A stretch of DNA of 64,000 bases from positions 107,548,436 through 107,612,435 of the forward strand of contig NC_056001.1 of assembly GCF_018446385.1 (NCBI RefSeq), read 5' to 3'. Below the pieces are notes generated by a model. It saw only the letters and a list, made by a program, of their open reading frames with translations, had not been told where the DNA came from and searched no databases. The number at the start of each line of letters is the position of its first letter. The first letter of the stretch is position 1. Made by a program: the position numbers and the translations under genes. The stretch is from Zingiber officinale (Eukaryota; Streptophyta; Magnoliopsida; Zingiberales; Zingiberaceae). Positions 36,494-48,190 of the stretch are shown piece by piece.

Positions 36494-39400
36494 TAACCCA
36501 TAGAACTTGGAATGAGTTCGATCAGACTCCTCTAGGTCCATTAATAGGTTTTGACCTAAACCCATTGATTGACCTAGAGACATTGGATTTATGAAATTCT
36601 TGTATTGGATGGAAGGGGTGTGTAACGACCCACCTTTTGGGTACTGGCTGTAAGGCCGGTCGCTACAATTATGCTGTGCTAACTACTCCCTGACCATCAT
36701 AAAATCTAGGTGCGGAAGCTGTACTAATTTAAAATTTTCTAAGCTGCTAACATTTCTTGATTCTATACATGCTAAAGGGTGTAATCTAAAGTATACCTAG
36801 CATATACTACATCCCTTATGGTCAAGGAGCTGAGATAAACCCTTCCCCGCCGTTTTCAGACCTCCCAATCGATCCATTGATCGATTGAAATGGTCGGATC
36901 GATCCAGTGATCGATCCAGCCGGCTACTGTGCTCGGACGATAATTTGGATCAATCGGCTGATCAATCCAGGCTGGCCAATCGATCCAGTGATCGATCCCG
37001 AAACCTTCTGTTCGCGACAGAATTGACTCGATCGATCGGCTGATTGATCCAGACGCCTTCTGTTCACGACACGAGTTGCCCAATCGATCTATCGATCGAT
37101 TGGAAACCCTCGAATCGATCAGCTAATCGATTCGAGTTACTGATTTCGTGCCAATTGTCTGATTTCAGCACTTATTCGTGCCAAAACTACTTGTAACATT
37201 TCTACATTAAATGCCAAACATTCTATCATCACAAAGATAGTATTCTAAGCATGATAGGGTGCATGATTAACTAGTTCATAACATTTAACATACTAGAATG
37301 CATGTTCACTAATTCATACCATTAACCATACTAGAATGCGAAGCATAAGGGAAAAGAGGACAAGACTTTAATAACTAGGCTTGCTACAAGTTCTAATGCG
37401 TAGTAAAATAAAACTAGATCCCTAGGATCTTTATTCCAGTTCCTGCCACACACATCCTCATCTGCACTGACCTCCAGCCTCCACTGCTAGTCCATTTTCC
37501 TTTTACCTGTATCTGCAGTATAAAGAAAATAGTATCTGTAAGCTAAAAAGCTTAGTAAGAAACCATCTACCTCACTAAATCATGCATACGATGCAAATAT
37601 GCTTTTAAATCATGCTGTTTGAAAAACATACTGAATATGCAAGCATGGCATGACATGGTATCATACAAAGCATGGCATGACATAAGCTGAGCATGAAATA
37701 AAACTGAACATAACATGTCTATAACTGTATATGAAGCTATCATATTTAACAACAGAAATAAGCTGAGTTGACACAAAAGTGAGCTAAGCTGAAGCTGAAC
37801 TAATACTGAATTCCATTATGTTTTAAAACTGATTTGGAAAACTATTATAAATAATAGATGAAAATACTAAACATGCTGCTGTAGGGCCCTAGCAACTGTA
37901 CTTGTTGTGCGCGCATCCCTATCTAAACCCGGGATTGCAAGTTCCGAATCTAGTAGGGTTTACTAGGTTAGCTAAACCTAGGGACGACTATGGGAGTCCA
38001 GCCCAGTGGATATCTAATCCAGTACAGTGCCACTGCTGAAAGTAAAATACTGAATGCTATGTACTTATTTTGCTGAATCTAGGTTATCTGAACCTAGAAC
38101 TAGGTTGTCTGAACCTAGAGGTGACTGTGGGAGCCAACCCATTGGACTGTAGTCCTACATAAGTGGAAATACAACTAATTTGCTGTTTTAAATGCTCCTA
38201 GTGCATTTAATAAGTTAATTAAACTGTCTATTACTGAGCTAGACCTTTAATCGAACACCTAGGATACTCTAACTCTTCTCCCTATTAGGGAGACCACCTC
38301 TAGGCACCCGACAACGTCTAACCTCCTATCTGAAGAGGGAAAACGTGCCCGGCCCATCTAGAGGTGCTCAACTAAATCCCTAATCTGCGAAGAGAGTTAA
38401 ACACACCCTAGATATCAATAAAAATCTGCATACCTCCTAACTAAAGCATAAAAACTCAAACGGAAGCTATTATACTGCAGGTGAGGGGTTTCTTACCTTG
38501 TGTGCTAGATTTCTTACAAATCTAATCGCTAGAACTTCCGGTGGAGATGACTTCTCGACGATTCGCTTGCGTCCACGCGTTCTTCTTGCGGAGGGGAACG
38601 TCCTCGTATCGAAGATCTCGCCGGAAAGTGCTCCTAGAGCCCTTGGGGCTTGGTGTGCCGAGAGAGGAAGAAGAGGGAAGAGGCGACGGTGAGGTTTCGG
38701 TGGTGAGGGTTGAGAAGTTGCCGAACCCAAAATAAACCCAAAACCTACTTATGTTTTCCTATTTATATTAAGCGGATAACTATGCCCAACTTAAATATAA
38801 ATATATTTGATTCTCCTTTCTTTTCAGCACGGCCCTGCTGGGTTCACCGGTTACTAAGGCTAACTAAAGGTTTAGCGGACCCGAGAGGTCCCGGGTTCGA
38901 TTCTCGCTTAAGCCTTTTTATTCTTCTAATTATTTTTGCTACTTCCGCTACTCGGAAAATTTCCGGAAAAATATCTAAAAATTCCAGAAAAATCATAGAA
39001 TAATTCTAATGCAAGTTTGAGAATTTTCGGGCATTACAGGGTGAGTGTAGAATTTATTTATGCTCTCCAAACTTGATTCTAAGACTCTAACTTGAATTTA
39101 TGGTCGCGTGCCAAGTAGCATGGATCATGACGCTATTTTTCTAAAACCAGCAATAGCGTGGTGCTGGTCTTGGAAAAACAACTCCCATGTGACGTTGTTC
39201 TTGGAAAATCAACACCACGATTTTTACAAATCTTCAAATTGTTTGGACCGGCATTGGGAAGATAGTCAAACAATAATTGAGACCATATTCAAACTTTTAT
39301 GAGTCATATAAACCCATAGAACTTGGAATGCGTTCGATCTGACCCCTCTAGGTCCATCAATGGATTATGACCGAAACCCATTGATTAACCTAGAGGCATT

Positions 39401-41100
39401 AGATTTTTAAAATTCTTGTATTGGATAGAAGGGGTGAGTGTGTAGAATCTATTTAGACTCTCCAAATCTGGTTTTGAGACTTCAACCTTAGTTTATAGTC
39501 ATGTACTAAGTGTCATGGACCTTGGCGCTGTTTTTCCAAAATCAGTACAGCGTGGCGTTGGTCTTGAAAAACAACTCCGACATGGCATTGTTCTTGGACA
39601 ACCAGCACCACTATCTTTACAAATCTTTAAACCATGTGGACTAATGTTGGGAGATAGTTAAATAGTAATTGAAGCCATATTCGGACTTGTGTGAGCCGTA
39701 TAAACCCATAGAACTTGAAATGGGTCTGATCCGATCCCTCTAGGTCCATTAATGAGTTTTTACCAAAACCCATTAATTAACCTAGAGGCCTTGGATTTAT
39801 GAAATCTTGGTATTGATAGGAAGTGCCGGATGAGTGTGTAAAATCTATTTATGCCCTCTAAACCTAGTTCTGAGACTCCAACCTAAATTTATGATCGCCT
39901 ACCAAGTGGCACGGACCTGGCGTTGTTTTTCTAAAACTAGCTACAACGTGGCGCTGCACTTGGAAAACCAACATCGCTATGTTAACAAAGCTTCAACCAA
40001 TTTAGACCATTATTGGGATGATATCTAAATAGTAATTGAGTGCATATTCAGACTTGTGTGAGCTGTATGAATCTAAAGAACTTGGAATGGGTACGATCTG
40101 ATCTCTCTATTGATGCCCTCCAAATCTGGTTCTAGACTTGTGTGTAGAATCTATTTATGCCCTCCAAATCTGGTTCTGAGATTCCAACCTGAATTTATGG
40201 GCATGTGCCAAGTGTCACAGATCTTGGCGCTATTTTTCCAAAACCAGCTACAACGTGACACTGGTATTGGAAAAACAACTCCCATGTGGCACTGTTCTTG
40301 TAAAACCAGCACCACTATCTTTATAAATATTTAAACCATTTAGACTAGCATTGGGAATATAGTTAAACAGTAATTGAGACAATATTCAGACTTATGTGAG
40401 TCGTATGAACCCATAGAACTTGGAATGAATTCGATCTGACCCCTCTAGTTCCATCAATGGGTTTCGATCGAAACCAATTGATTTACCTAAGACCTTGGAT
40501 TTTTGAAATTCTGGTATTGATAGGAAGTAGTGAGTGTGTAGAATCTATTTATGCCTTCCAAATATGGTTCTGAGCCTCCAACTTGAATTTATGGTTGTGT
40601 GCTAAGTGGCATGGACCTTGGCACTATTTTTCCAAAACCTGCTACAACGTGGCGCTAGTCTTGGAAGAATAGCTCTCACGTGGCGCTGTATTTGGAAAAC
40701 CAACACTACTATGTTAACAAAGATTCAACCCGTTTAGACCATCGTTGGGAAGATATCTAAATAGTAATTGAGGGCATATTCGGACTTGTGTGAGCTGTAT
40801 GATCCATAAAACTTGGAATGAATCTGATCCAACCCTTCTAGGTCCATCAATAGATTTTAACGCAAACCCATTAATTGATTTAGAGGCATTAGATTTCTGA
40901 AATTCTTGTACTAGATAGAAGGGGTGAGTATGTAGAATTTATTTATGCTCTCCAAACTTAGTTTTGAGACTCTAACCTGAATTTTTGGTCGCATACCAAG
41001 TGGCACGGACTTTGGTGGTGTTTTACCAAAACCAGCTACAACGTGCCACTAGTCTTGGAAAAACAGCTCTCACGTGGGCCTGGTTTTGGAAAAGCAACAC
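36494..41100 (+). repeat. Tandem array of ~393-bp units (interrupted by a solo LTR)
   Basis: Units are marked by GAACTTGGAATG near 36506, 39320, 39713, 40080, 40418 and 40810. The full period is about 393 bp; two steps are shorter (367 and 338). Each unit carries CCAAAACCAGCTACAACGTG and CCAGCACCAC-type strings, related to the minisatellites inside both MULE terminal repeats. The solo LTR at 36621-39038 splits the first unit. No coding potential was found. Confidence 0.85.
36621..39038 (-). mobile_element. Solo LTR, about 2.4 kb, Ty3/gypsy-like
   Basis: It lies between exact 5-bp target duplications, GGGTG (36616-36620 and 39039-39043). On the minus strand it starts TGTAATGCCCGAAAATTCTC and ends GGGTCGTTACA. 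The start resembles the LTR family at 9320-12074 in form (repeats of TTTTCGGAAATTTT kind), so the minus orientation is preferred. Near 36860-37130 it repeats CGATCGAT-type strings. It also holds a tRNA-like B-box segment near 38893-38903. No retroviral-like genes remain, and it looks whole as a solo LTR. Confidence 0.88.
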
Positions 41101-41946
41101 CACTATATTAAAAAAATTAATTATATAATAACTATTTCATTACAAATTGGAATGAGATTTCCTTTACTAATATTATTAAAAATACAATATAAAAATAACA
41201 CAATACTGATGAAACCATATACTTCTATATTTTACAAAAATAGATATACAAGTAATAAAAGTACACAATATTAGCTTTACAATCTCTACCCAAGTAGTCA
41301 AGTTGCAACACAATATATAAATATACTGAAAATAATGAGAACTTGTATCTCATAATTGATACTGATACATCTATTCTAAATCTTTTTATGTCTGCTTGTT
41401 TGAATTCCATCTTCAGATCATATAATAGACATCTAATGTATTGCTTCACAAAGAAGCCATAATCATTAATATAAATAACATGAACAATTTAGTATTTCAA
41501 ATTTAAGATAAATTTACATATTCACACTGACTCTTATACTGTCTTGGCTTTTTGTTATAGACAATCAAATATGACATTGACCATTTGGCAAAGGGATGAT
41601 GACATTCTAAACCAAAATGAATAGAAACAAGTTACTCATGAGAAAAGTAATTTATTTGGGGTACCTATAAGAATAAAAAGTAAAAAACTAATATCAACTG
41701 TAATTTATACTACAATAGTATCGTAAGTAGAGTTATTGTTTTCACACCAATGCTTCAAAATTTGATGATGATTTATGAATATGTGCAAGAGAGTTATAAT
41801 GATTGAAAGTCATAGCTTTTGTGTCCATAGACAACAAGTGAAAATGTACATCACCTGTGGGAATATGTATAAAAAGATACTTAGTCTCTTCCTTTACCAT
41901 ATCAATTTTTTTTTTTTGTGTCGTGGTAGTCTTTTATAGATATTTT

Positions 41947-44900
41947 TGTTGGTGTGGTTAGCACTAACGGTCTAACTCAAGTTTTGACGAATGACAAAAT
42001 AGATTAAGTTAGTTTCGTTGTTATCTAATACTCTGATCGAGTGTGCGGGCGAAGCCCAGACAGGTCGACGGGCTGACTAGATGTTTGGCACGAAGCCCAG
42101 CTATGTCGACGGGCCGATCGGATAGCTGACACGAAGTCCAAACGGATCGACGGGCTGACCGGACGTTTGGCACGAAGACCAGTTAGGTCGACAGACTGAC
42201 CGGATAGTTGGCACGAAGTCCAGACGGGTCGAAGGGCTGATCGGACGTTTGACAAGTAAGTTAAGGTAAGTCACTGGAGGGGAGTGACTGTGAGGACGTG
42301 TTACTGGGAAGGGAACATTAGGCATCGATCCGACTTAGATCCATTTCGGATATTTAAGTGAGATCGAGACTAGATTCCGGTCCCAAGAAGACAGAATCTA
42401 ATTACTATTCTGCTTATCTATAAATTATGCTAACATTCTATTTTAAAAAACTTTAAAAAATACTTTTAAAAATTCTTTTAAAAACTTTAAAAAATGATTT
42501 TAAAAATGATTTTTAAAATTCTTTTAAAAAATTATTTTAATTTTTTTAAAAAAACTTTAAAAATTCTTTTAAAAACTTAAAAAAATTCTTTTAAAAACTC
42601 TTTTAAAAATTTAAAAATTTATTTTAAAATTCTTTTAAGGACTTTTAAAAAAAATTATTTTAAAAACTTTAAAAAATTATTTTAAAAATTCTTTTTAAAA
42701 CTTTAAAAATTATTTTAAAAACTTTAAAAATTATTTTAAAAACTCTTTTAAATTTTAAAAATTATTTTAAAAATCCTTTTATAAACTCTTTTAAAAATAA
42801 AAAAAATATTTTAAAAATCCTTTTATAAACTCTTTTAAAAATAAAAAAAATATTTTAAAAATTCTTTTAAAAAATATTAATTTTTTTTTTAAAACTTTAA
42901 AAAATTATTTTAAAAATTCTTTTAAAAACTTTTAAAAAAATAATTAAAAAAATTCTTTTAAAAACATAAAAAAAAATATTTTAAAAATTATTTTAAAACC
43001 TCTTTTTTAAAACTAAAAAAAATATTTAAAAATTCTTTTAATAACCGTAAAAAATTATTTTAAAAACTTAAAAAAAATTATCTTAAAAATTCTTTTAAAA
43101 AATTTAATAAATTATTTTAAAAACTAAAAAAAAAATATTTTAAAAATTCTTTTAAAAACTTAAAAAAAATCATTTTAAACTTAGGTTAACCTGACTAACC
43201 TAAATTTATTACAATTAAACTTAAACTGACTAACCAAGTAAAAGCTGCTATCCTTTAATAGTAAGTAAGTAGCTAATTGATTAGATAGTTTTTGTAATGT
43301 CAAGTTCAGGGGGAGGATTAATGATTTTCATACTTATTTTGAAATTAAGTTTTGAAAAATATTTCTTTAATAACATTTTAAACCTTTTTAACACTAACAA
43401 AAATTTTGGATTTTCCAAACTTAAGTTTAAATGTAGGTTTGAAAAGTGGTTTTATTTAGTTTCGAACTTTAAAACATTTTAAACTTAAGTTTGAAAATCG
43501 TATTTATCTAAGATTTTTCACACTGAGCTTTGAAAATTAAATCTTACTTAGTTTTGAAAATTAGATTTATCTGCTTGGTTTTTCTTATGTTTGAAAAGTG
43601 TTCAAACTTAGTTTGAAAAGTGTTCAAACTTAGTTTGAAAATTAAATAAAATTAGTATTTGATTTGAAAATTTTACTTTTGCAAAACTGTCTTTATAAAA
43701 TTTATGTTTAAAAAGTTGTTTTAAAAACTTACTTCTGAAAATTTGATTAATTTTACAAAATTTATCATAAAAAAAAAATTCAAACTTAGCTATTTTTGAA
43801 AAAGATAAAAAAATAAAGCTTAAAACAAAATTTTCAAGAGTTGTCTATATTATACTCCCCCAAGTCAATCTTACTCGAGTTTAGTTTCTCTCTTGCTTCT
43901 TTTACTTAGTCATTTACAATCATCATTTCTACTATGTTTATTTTTGAATGCCAAAGGGGGAGAGTTAGGTGGTTTAAGTTAGTTAAACAACAAAATTTAA
44001 AACAAAGCTAACTTAACAATCTTATAAATGCTTGTTTTTACTTGCATATTTATTTCACTAACTTAACCAGATTGTCATTGCATCAAAAAGGAGGAAATTG
44101 TTGGTGTGGTTAGCACTAACGGTCTAACTCAAGTTTTGATGAATGAAAAAATAGGTTAAGTTAGTTTCGTTGTTATCTAACACTCTGATCGAGTGTGCAG
44201 GCGAAGCCCAGACAGGTCGACGAGCTGACCAAATGTCTGGCACGAAGCCCAGCTAGGTCGACGGGCCGACCGGATAGCTGGCACGAAGTCCAAATGGGTT
44301 GACGGGCTGACCGGACGTTTGACACGAAGACCAGCTAGGTCGACGGGCTAACCGGATAGTTGGCACGAAGTCTAGACGGGTCGAAGAGCTGATCGGACGT
44401 CCGACAAGTAAGTTAAGGTAAGTCACTGGAGGGGAGTAACTGTGAGGGCATGTTCCTGGGAAGGGAACATTAGGCGTCGATCCAACCTAGATCCATTTCG
44501 GATATTTAAGTCGAGATCGTGACTAGATTCTGGTCTCGAGGAGATGAAATCTAATTACTATTCTGCTTATCTATAAATTGTGCTAACATTATATTTTGCA
44601 GGATATAAATTATACTTGCCTCGGACTAACATTTTCTTGCAGGAAGGAGATTGCCGGAAAACATAGGTTCGGGCGCCCGGAGGCAAATTTTATCTCTATC
44701 ATCGCCTCGCCACGTGGAGCTTGCTAACTGGCTCGGCTACGTCACATTCAGGGCGCCCTGAAGGGATCCGGACGCCCCGAATCTCCTATATAAGGAGGGT
44801 GAAGGCTGAAGCAAAGACACAACTCACGATCTACGCTTCTGTGCTCCTATGACGTTGCAGAGGCTCTCCAACAAGTTTTGTTTGTGTCTTATTCTCTTAT

Positions 44901-45148
44901 TGTCGGTTTCTTTTCTTTTACTAAATAATTCCTGTACTATATTTGTAAAAAACTTTCGAATTATTAGTGATTACCCAACGAAAGCGCTCAACGAGTGCGG
45001 ACCTTGGAGTAGAAGTCGACAAAGGCTCCGAACCAAGTAAAACGACCTTGTTAGCATTGTGTTTTCATTTTTCCGCTGCCTACTCTATACGCCGATATTT
45101 TTAAATCGCTATTCACCTCCCTCCCTCTAGCGAAACTCATCGATCCAA
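41947..45148 (+). mobile_element. LTR retrotransposon with both ends, probable Ty1/copia, broken
   Basis: Bounded by an exact 5-bp target duplication, ATTTT (41942-41946 and 45149-45153). The 3' LTR is 44099-45148 (1050 bp, TGTTGG...CCAACA). The 5' LTR starts at 41947 and matches it for about 480 bp, over 90% by eye. A PPT-like purine run and a ccaaagggggagag string precede the 3' LTR. Internal coding sequence is largely absent, so it is broken and non-autonomous. Each LTR holds short repeats of the gtcgacgggctgaccgga kind. A TATA box (tatataagg, 44788-44796) lies in the 3' LTR. It landed in the Ulp1-like pseudogene, and LTR similarity suggests a moderate age. Confidence 0.85.
42440..43180. 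repeat. Low-complexity (TTTTAAAAA)n tract
   Basis: About 740 bp of units like ATTCTTTTAAAAACTTT in irregular phase inside the LTR retrotransposon. TTTTAAAA is self-complementary, so the tract can fold many ways. Confidence 0.95.
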
Positions 45149-47439
45149 CAATTTTGATGTTGACTACAATTGTGCAAAGAGACATATTTAAGCAACCAAT
45201 TAATATAACATATTCAAACATTATATATTACCCAATAAATTAAATTCCTTATAGTGAAAATGGTTGAAAAATATATAGAGTTGTTGTATGACGTACTTGA
45301 TGAGGAGGCCCCCCTAAATAGAATTGAACAATATATATCAATTAACTCTCCTCTTGTAAACACATTATCATTTACACCAATGAATAAGGAAGCCATAGTT
45401 AAAAAAAGGCGCTTCATCCCAAACATGTTCTCTAGTAGGCTTGAAAAGAAAATCATTTACTTTTAATTATGTCAACAAATATTATAACCTGTGAATTTTT
45501 ATACTTGTCAAAGAATTAAAATAATTGTATAATGAGGGGTTAAAACTAATATACTTTAGTTTTTCCAATGCATTTAACAAGTAGGCCACATCTTCATTTT
45601 GTTTTTTCTTCTTAGGAGTTTTAAATTGTTTCTTCAAATACTACCACAAACAAAAAATTGTAATTAGTGATTGAAATCAAAGAACTAAAATTAATTGATG
45701 TGTACCTATAGACTTATTGTAATGACTTGCATTCTCATTTTATTAAATATGCTAATTTTTTCAGCCTTCTTGGCATCTTCTTCAAAATTTACTTCTAGAA
45801 TTGATATAAACTCTCCCTCTTATTCTCTATCATCCAAATCAATTTTTTATTTTCTCCGGTTAAGACCAACCGTAGATATTGTAATGTTCTCCAAAGGCTT
45901 GCTGATTTCTATCTTGCTTCTCTTCTTTAGAGGTAATAGCTTTAACCACATATGACTATCAATAGGAGTATCCCTGTAATCATAGCAACTTCAATTACGA
46001 CCTCTCCTAGTCCTTGTTCTAGAAGCAATGGGTTCAGGATGAGGATCCAATATAGGGTCGCTTGATTCAACCAAGATGCCCTAATTTTCTATTATTCTAA
46101 GTAATTCTTGCACCCTTTCATTTAGCTAATTGTTCTCCATTGCTAGCTCCTTGATTCAGTTATGATGAATAATACATTTAGGGCATTCACTATTAGTTGG
46201 GCAACTACCTTCTATATCATATATCGGAGATGCCTCTAATGGATGTGGAGTAACATCGAGCTAAGGGAGATTCCCTACCAATGTTTTTTTATAAGGGATA
46301 GAGACTAGTTCACTAATAACCTATCAAACTAGAAATAATTATTTAATAATTGCAATATGAATTAGGTGATAGTGTTAGATATTTACCTGTTCAGGTGATA
46401 CTTGCTCCAACAAAGCTCTTACCTTACTAATATGGGAAGAAGTAGATCTCCACTGTGTTTATTCGTGCGCCTTCAGTATTATATGATTTTTAGATTGGGA
46501 CATGCTCCAAAAATCATGCCTATAACATTAGACACAATCTTACATACATAATAATGTCCATATAAAAAACTACATTTACCATTAAAAAAAACTTACAGTT
46601 AAAAGACCAGCAAATGTCTTGAGGTATGGAACTAAAGTAGTTGTATGAGATGTAAGACTTGATGCAAAAGATCCCTAATGGTAAGTAATTGGGAAGCAAT
46701 ACATTGATGAATCGCTTCAACCCAATTGAATTTACTTAAATTTTCAAAATCATCTACAATATCTATAAGACCTAATGGAACCTTATATGTATTAGACAAA
46801 AATAAAATACAAACAAATATATACAAAATACTAAAATATCAGCATCTACTTCAATTCTATGAAAATAGAGTTTAAGCAATTCTTCAATTCTTGATCTAGT
46901 ATGTTCTTTCTTATGGTAAAAGTGAGCAAGGAAGAGGGCATTCGATGCCTTAATTGAGTTCATAGGAACAGAAGCATCTCTATCTGAAATATCAAGTAAT
47001 AAAGATACATCTCTTCTAGTGAAAACTACTGGGACACCTGAAAATTTAAATTGATTAGTTTTGTATTATGTACTTTTAACTTTCAAAACTAGAAAATGTA
47101 CTCGAAAATATAAATGTTTGAGATGCTGAATCCCAACTTTGAAATATATTCATGAGTAGACCATGAATTTGTTGAATATCTTGTATATCCAAAAAATAGC
47201 AAAAGGGGACTATTTAATAATCGTTTTATGTCGATCATGTAAACGAACAGAACCATGATCTTGTTCTTTCATTGTTGGCTGGCAAAAAAACCATTAAAGT
47301 GACCTAAAACACTAGTCCATTGGAATTTATGACCCACACCAACTGATGACCGAAATCCCATGGCAAAATATCAATTATTTACATAAATAAATAAATGCAT
47401 ATATGCAAAAATAATGTTTCTATGATTAAGGAAAGTCAT

Positions 47440-47700
47440 CACATGTTGTGCTAGTTTTTACAAACAAGCACAACGTTGTTGGTTTTTACAAACTAGCATA
47501 ATGTTGTAGCTGGTATTGAAAAATAACACAACGTTGTAGCTAATTTGCAAAAACCAGCACCAAGGTTGGTGCTGGTTTGCAAAAACCAGCTACAATGTGA
47601 CCATTTGAATAAAACAACATATAGAAACTCGATTTTTTGCAAAACAATAGTACGCTGGTACTACTTTTTGAAAAACACCACCTATGTGCCCATTTTTTAA
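47440..47700 (-). repeat. Minisatellite inside the right MULE repeat
   Basis: Degenerate units like those at 26360-26715, read on the minus strand. The core ACCAGCACCAAGGTTGGTGCTGGT (47556-47579 region) is again a near-perfect palindrome. Confidence 0.75.
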
Positions 47701-47708
47701 AACCAAAA

Positions 47709-48167
47709 TCATCATGTTCCTTCAAAATCAACCACTAAACTATACCTCGTAGTGATTTTTAAACAACTGATTCTTAGAAACAATGATGGTTTAAAGAAAA
47801 ACACTCAAGATACCTTTGTAACTCCTGTGGAATGCATCATTAAGAAATACAAGTAGAAAAAGGAGAAGAGGGAGATGAGCAGTATAGGTTAGACAAAAAC
47901 CCTAACTCACTCCATGCGAGCTGATCGCTGAAGAAGATGATCTGAGTCTAGGGTCTGATGCGGAAGAAGAGAGGAGCGGAATGAGAGGGGAAGAGGGTTT
48001 AAGGATTTGGTTTTGAAAACCAGCGACGTGAACGAAGGGAAGGAAAGAGAGAGAGCCAAAATATGGCTACACGTTTTGAAGAGAAGGAGAAAATGCTGGA
48101 TTTTGTCCCCGTCAGCTGACCATGTTAGTTGTCTCCTACTATCGGTCATATAAGAGTGTGCAGGGTA
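47709..48167 (-). repeat. Right terminal inverted repeat of the MULE
   Basis: Counterpart of 25749-26202 in inverted orientation. A (TA)n microsatellite (48166-48190) sits directly outside it. The 80-codon frame at 47907-48149 belongs to the repeat. Confidence 0.9.
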
Positions 48168-48190
48168 TATATATATATATATATATATAT

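Larger units (their letters stand above)
41200..47430 (-). pseudogene. Broken PMD/DUF1985-like and Ulp1-like (C48 protease) gene of the MULE
   Basis: Reads leftward from the right terminal repeat. An early segment near 47100-47220 (FLDIQDIQQIHGLLMNIFQS, SWDSASQTFIFS) joins by a GT-AG-type junction at 47037 to GVPVVFTRRDVSLLLDISDR. This resembles the 'TLEDVALLLGLP' core of plant-mobile-domain/DUF1985 proteins. Further on come DIVDDFENLSKFNWVEAIHQ (~46700-46780) and a basic, NLS-like RTRTRRGRN (~46000). Then comes GELIDIYCSILFRGASSSST (~45330-45390). After the LTR element at 41947-45148, NDYGFFVKQYIRCLLYDLKM (~41410-41465) matches the end of C48 proteases. The usual catalytic Cys of DCGxF is Tyr here. 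In-frame stops confirm it is dead. Exon limits are uncertain and the N-terminal family call is tentative. Confidence 0.6.
25749..48167. mobile_element. Composite two-gene Mutator-like element (MULE), heavily nested
   Basis: Bounded by inverted repeats of ~455 bp (25749-26202 and 47709-48167). A FAR1/FHY3-type transposase gene reads inward from the left, and a plant-mobile-domain/Ulp1-like gene reads inward from the right. The convergent layout is that of MuDR (mudrA/mudrB). Ulp1-like genes are also known in plant KI/Kaonashi MULEs. Between them lies a ~393-bp tandem array. Later insertions (28123-28204, 28697-31583, about 33180-36493, 36621-39038, 41947-45148) make up over half of the 22.4 kb. 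Both genes are broken, so it cannot move by itself. Both flanks are (TA)n-like, so the expected 9-bp target duplication cannot be read. Two separate elements facing each other remain possible. Confidence 0.7.

Noticed and set aside
45254-45466. 70-codon plus frame near the MULE's right gene
   Set aside because: It lies opposite the minus-strand segment with the better protease-family resemblance and has no known relatives.
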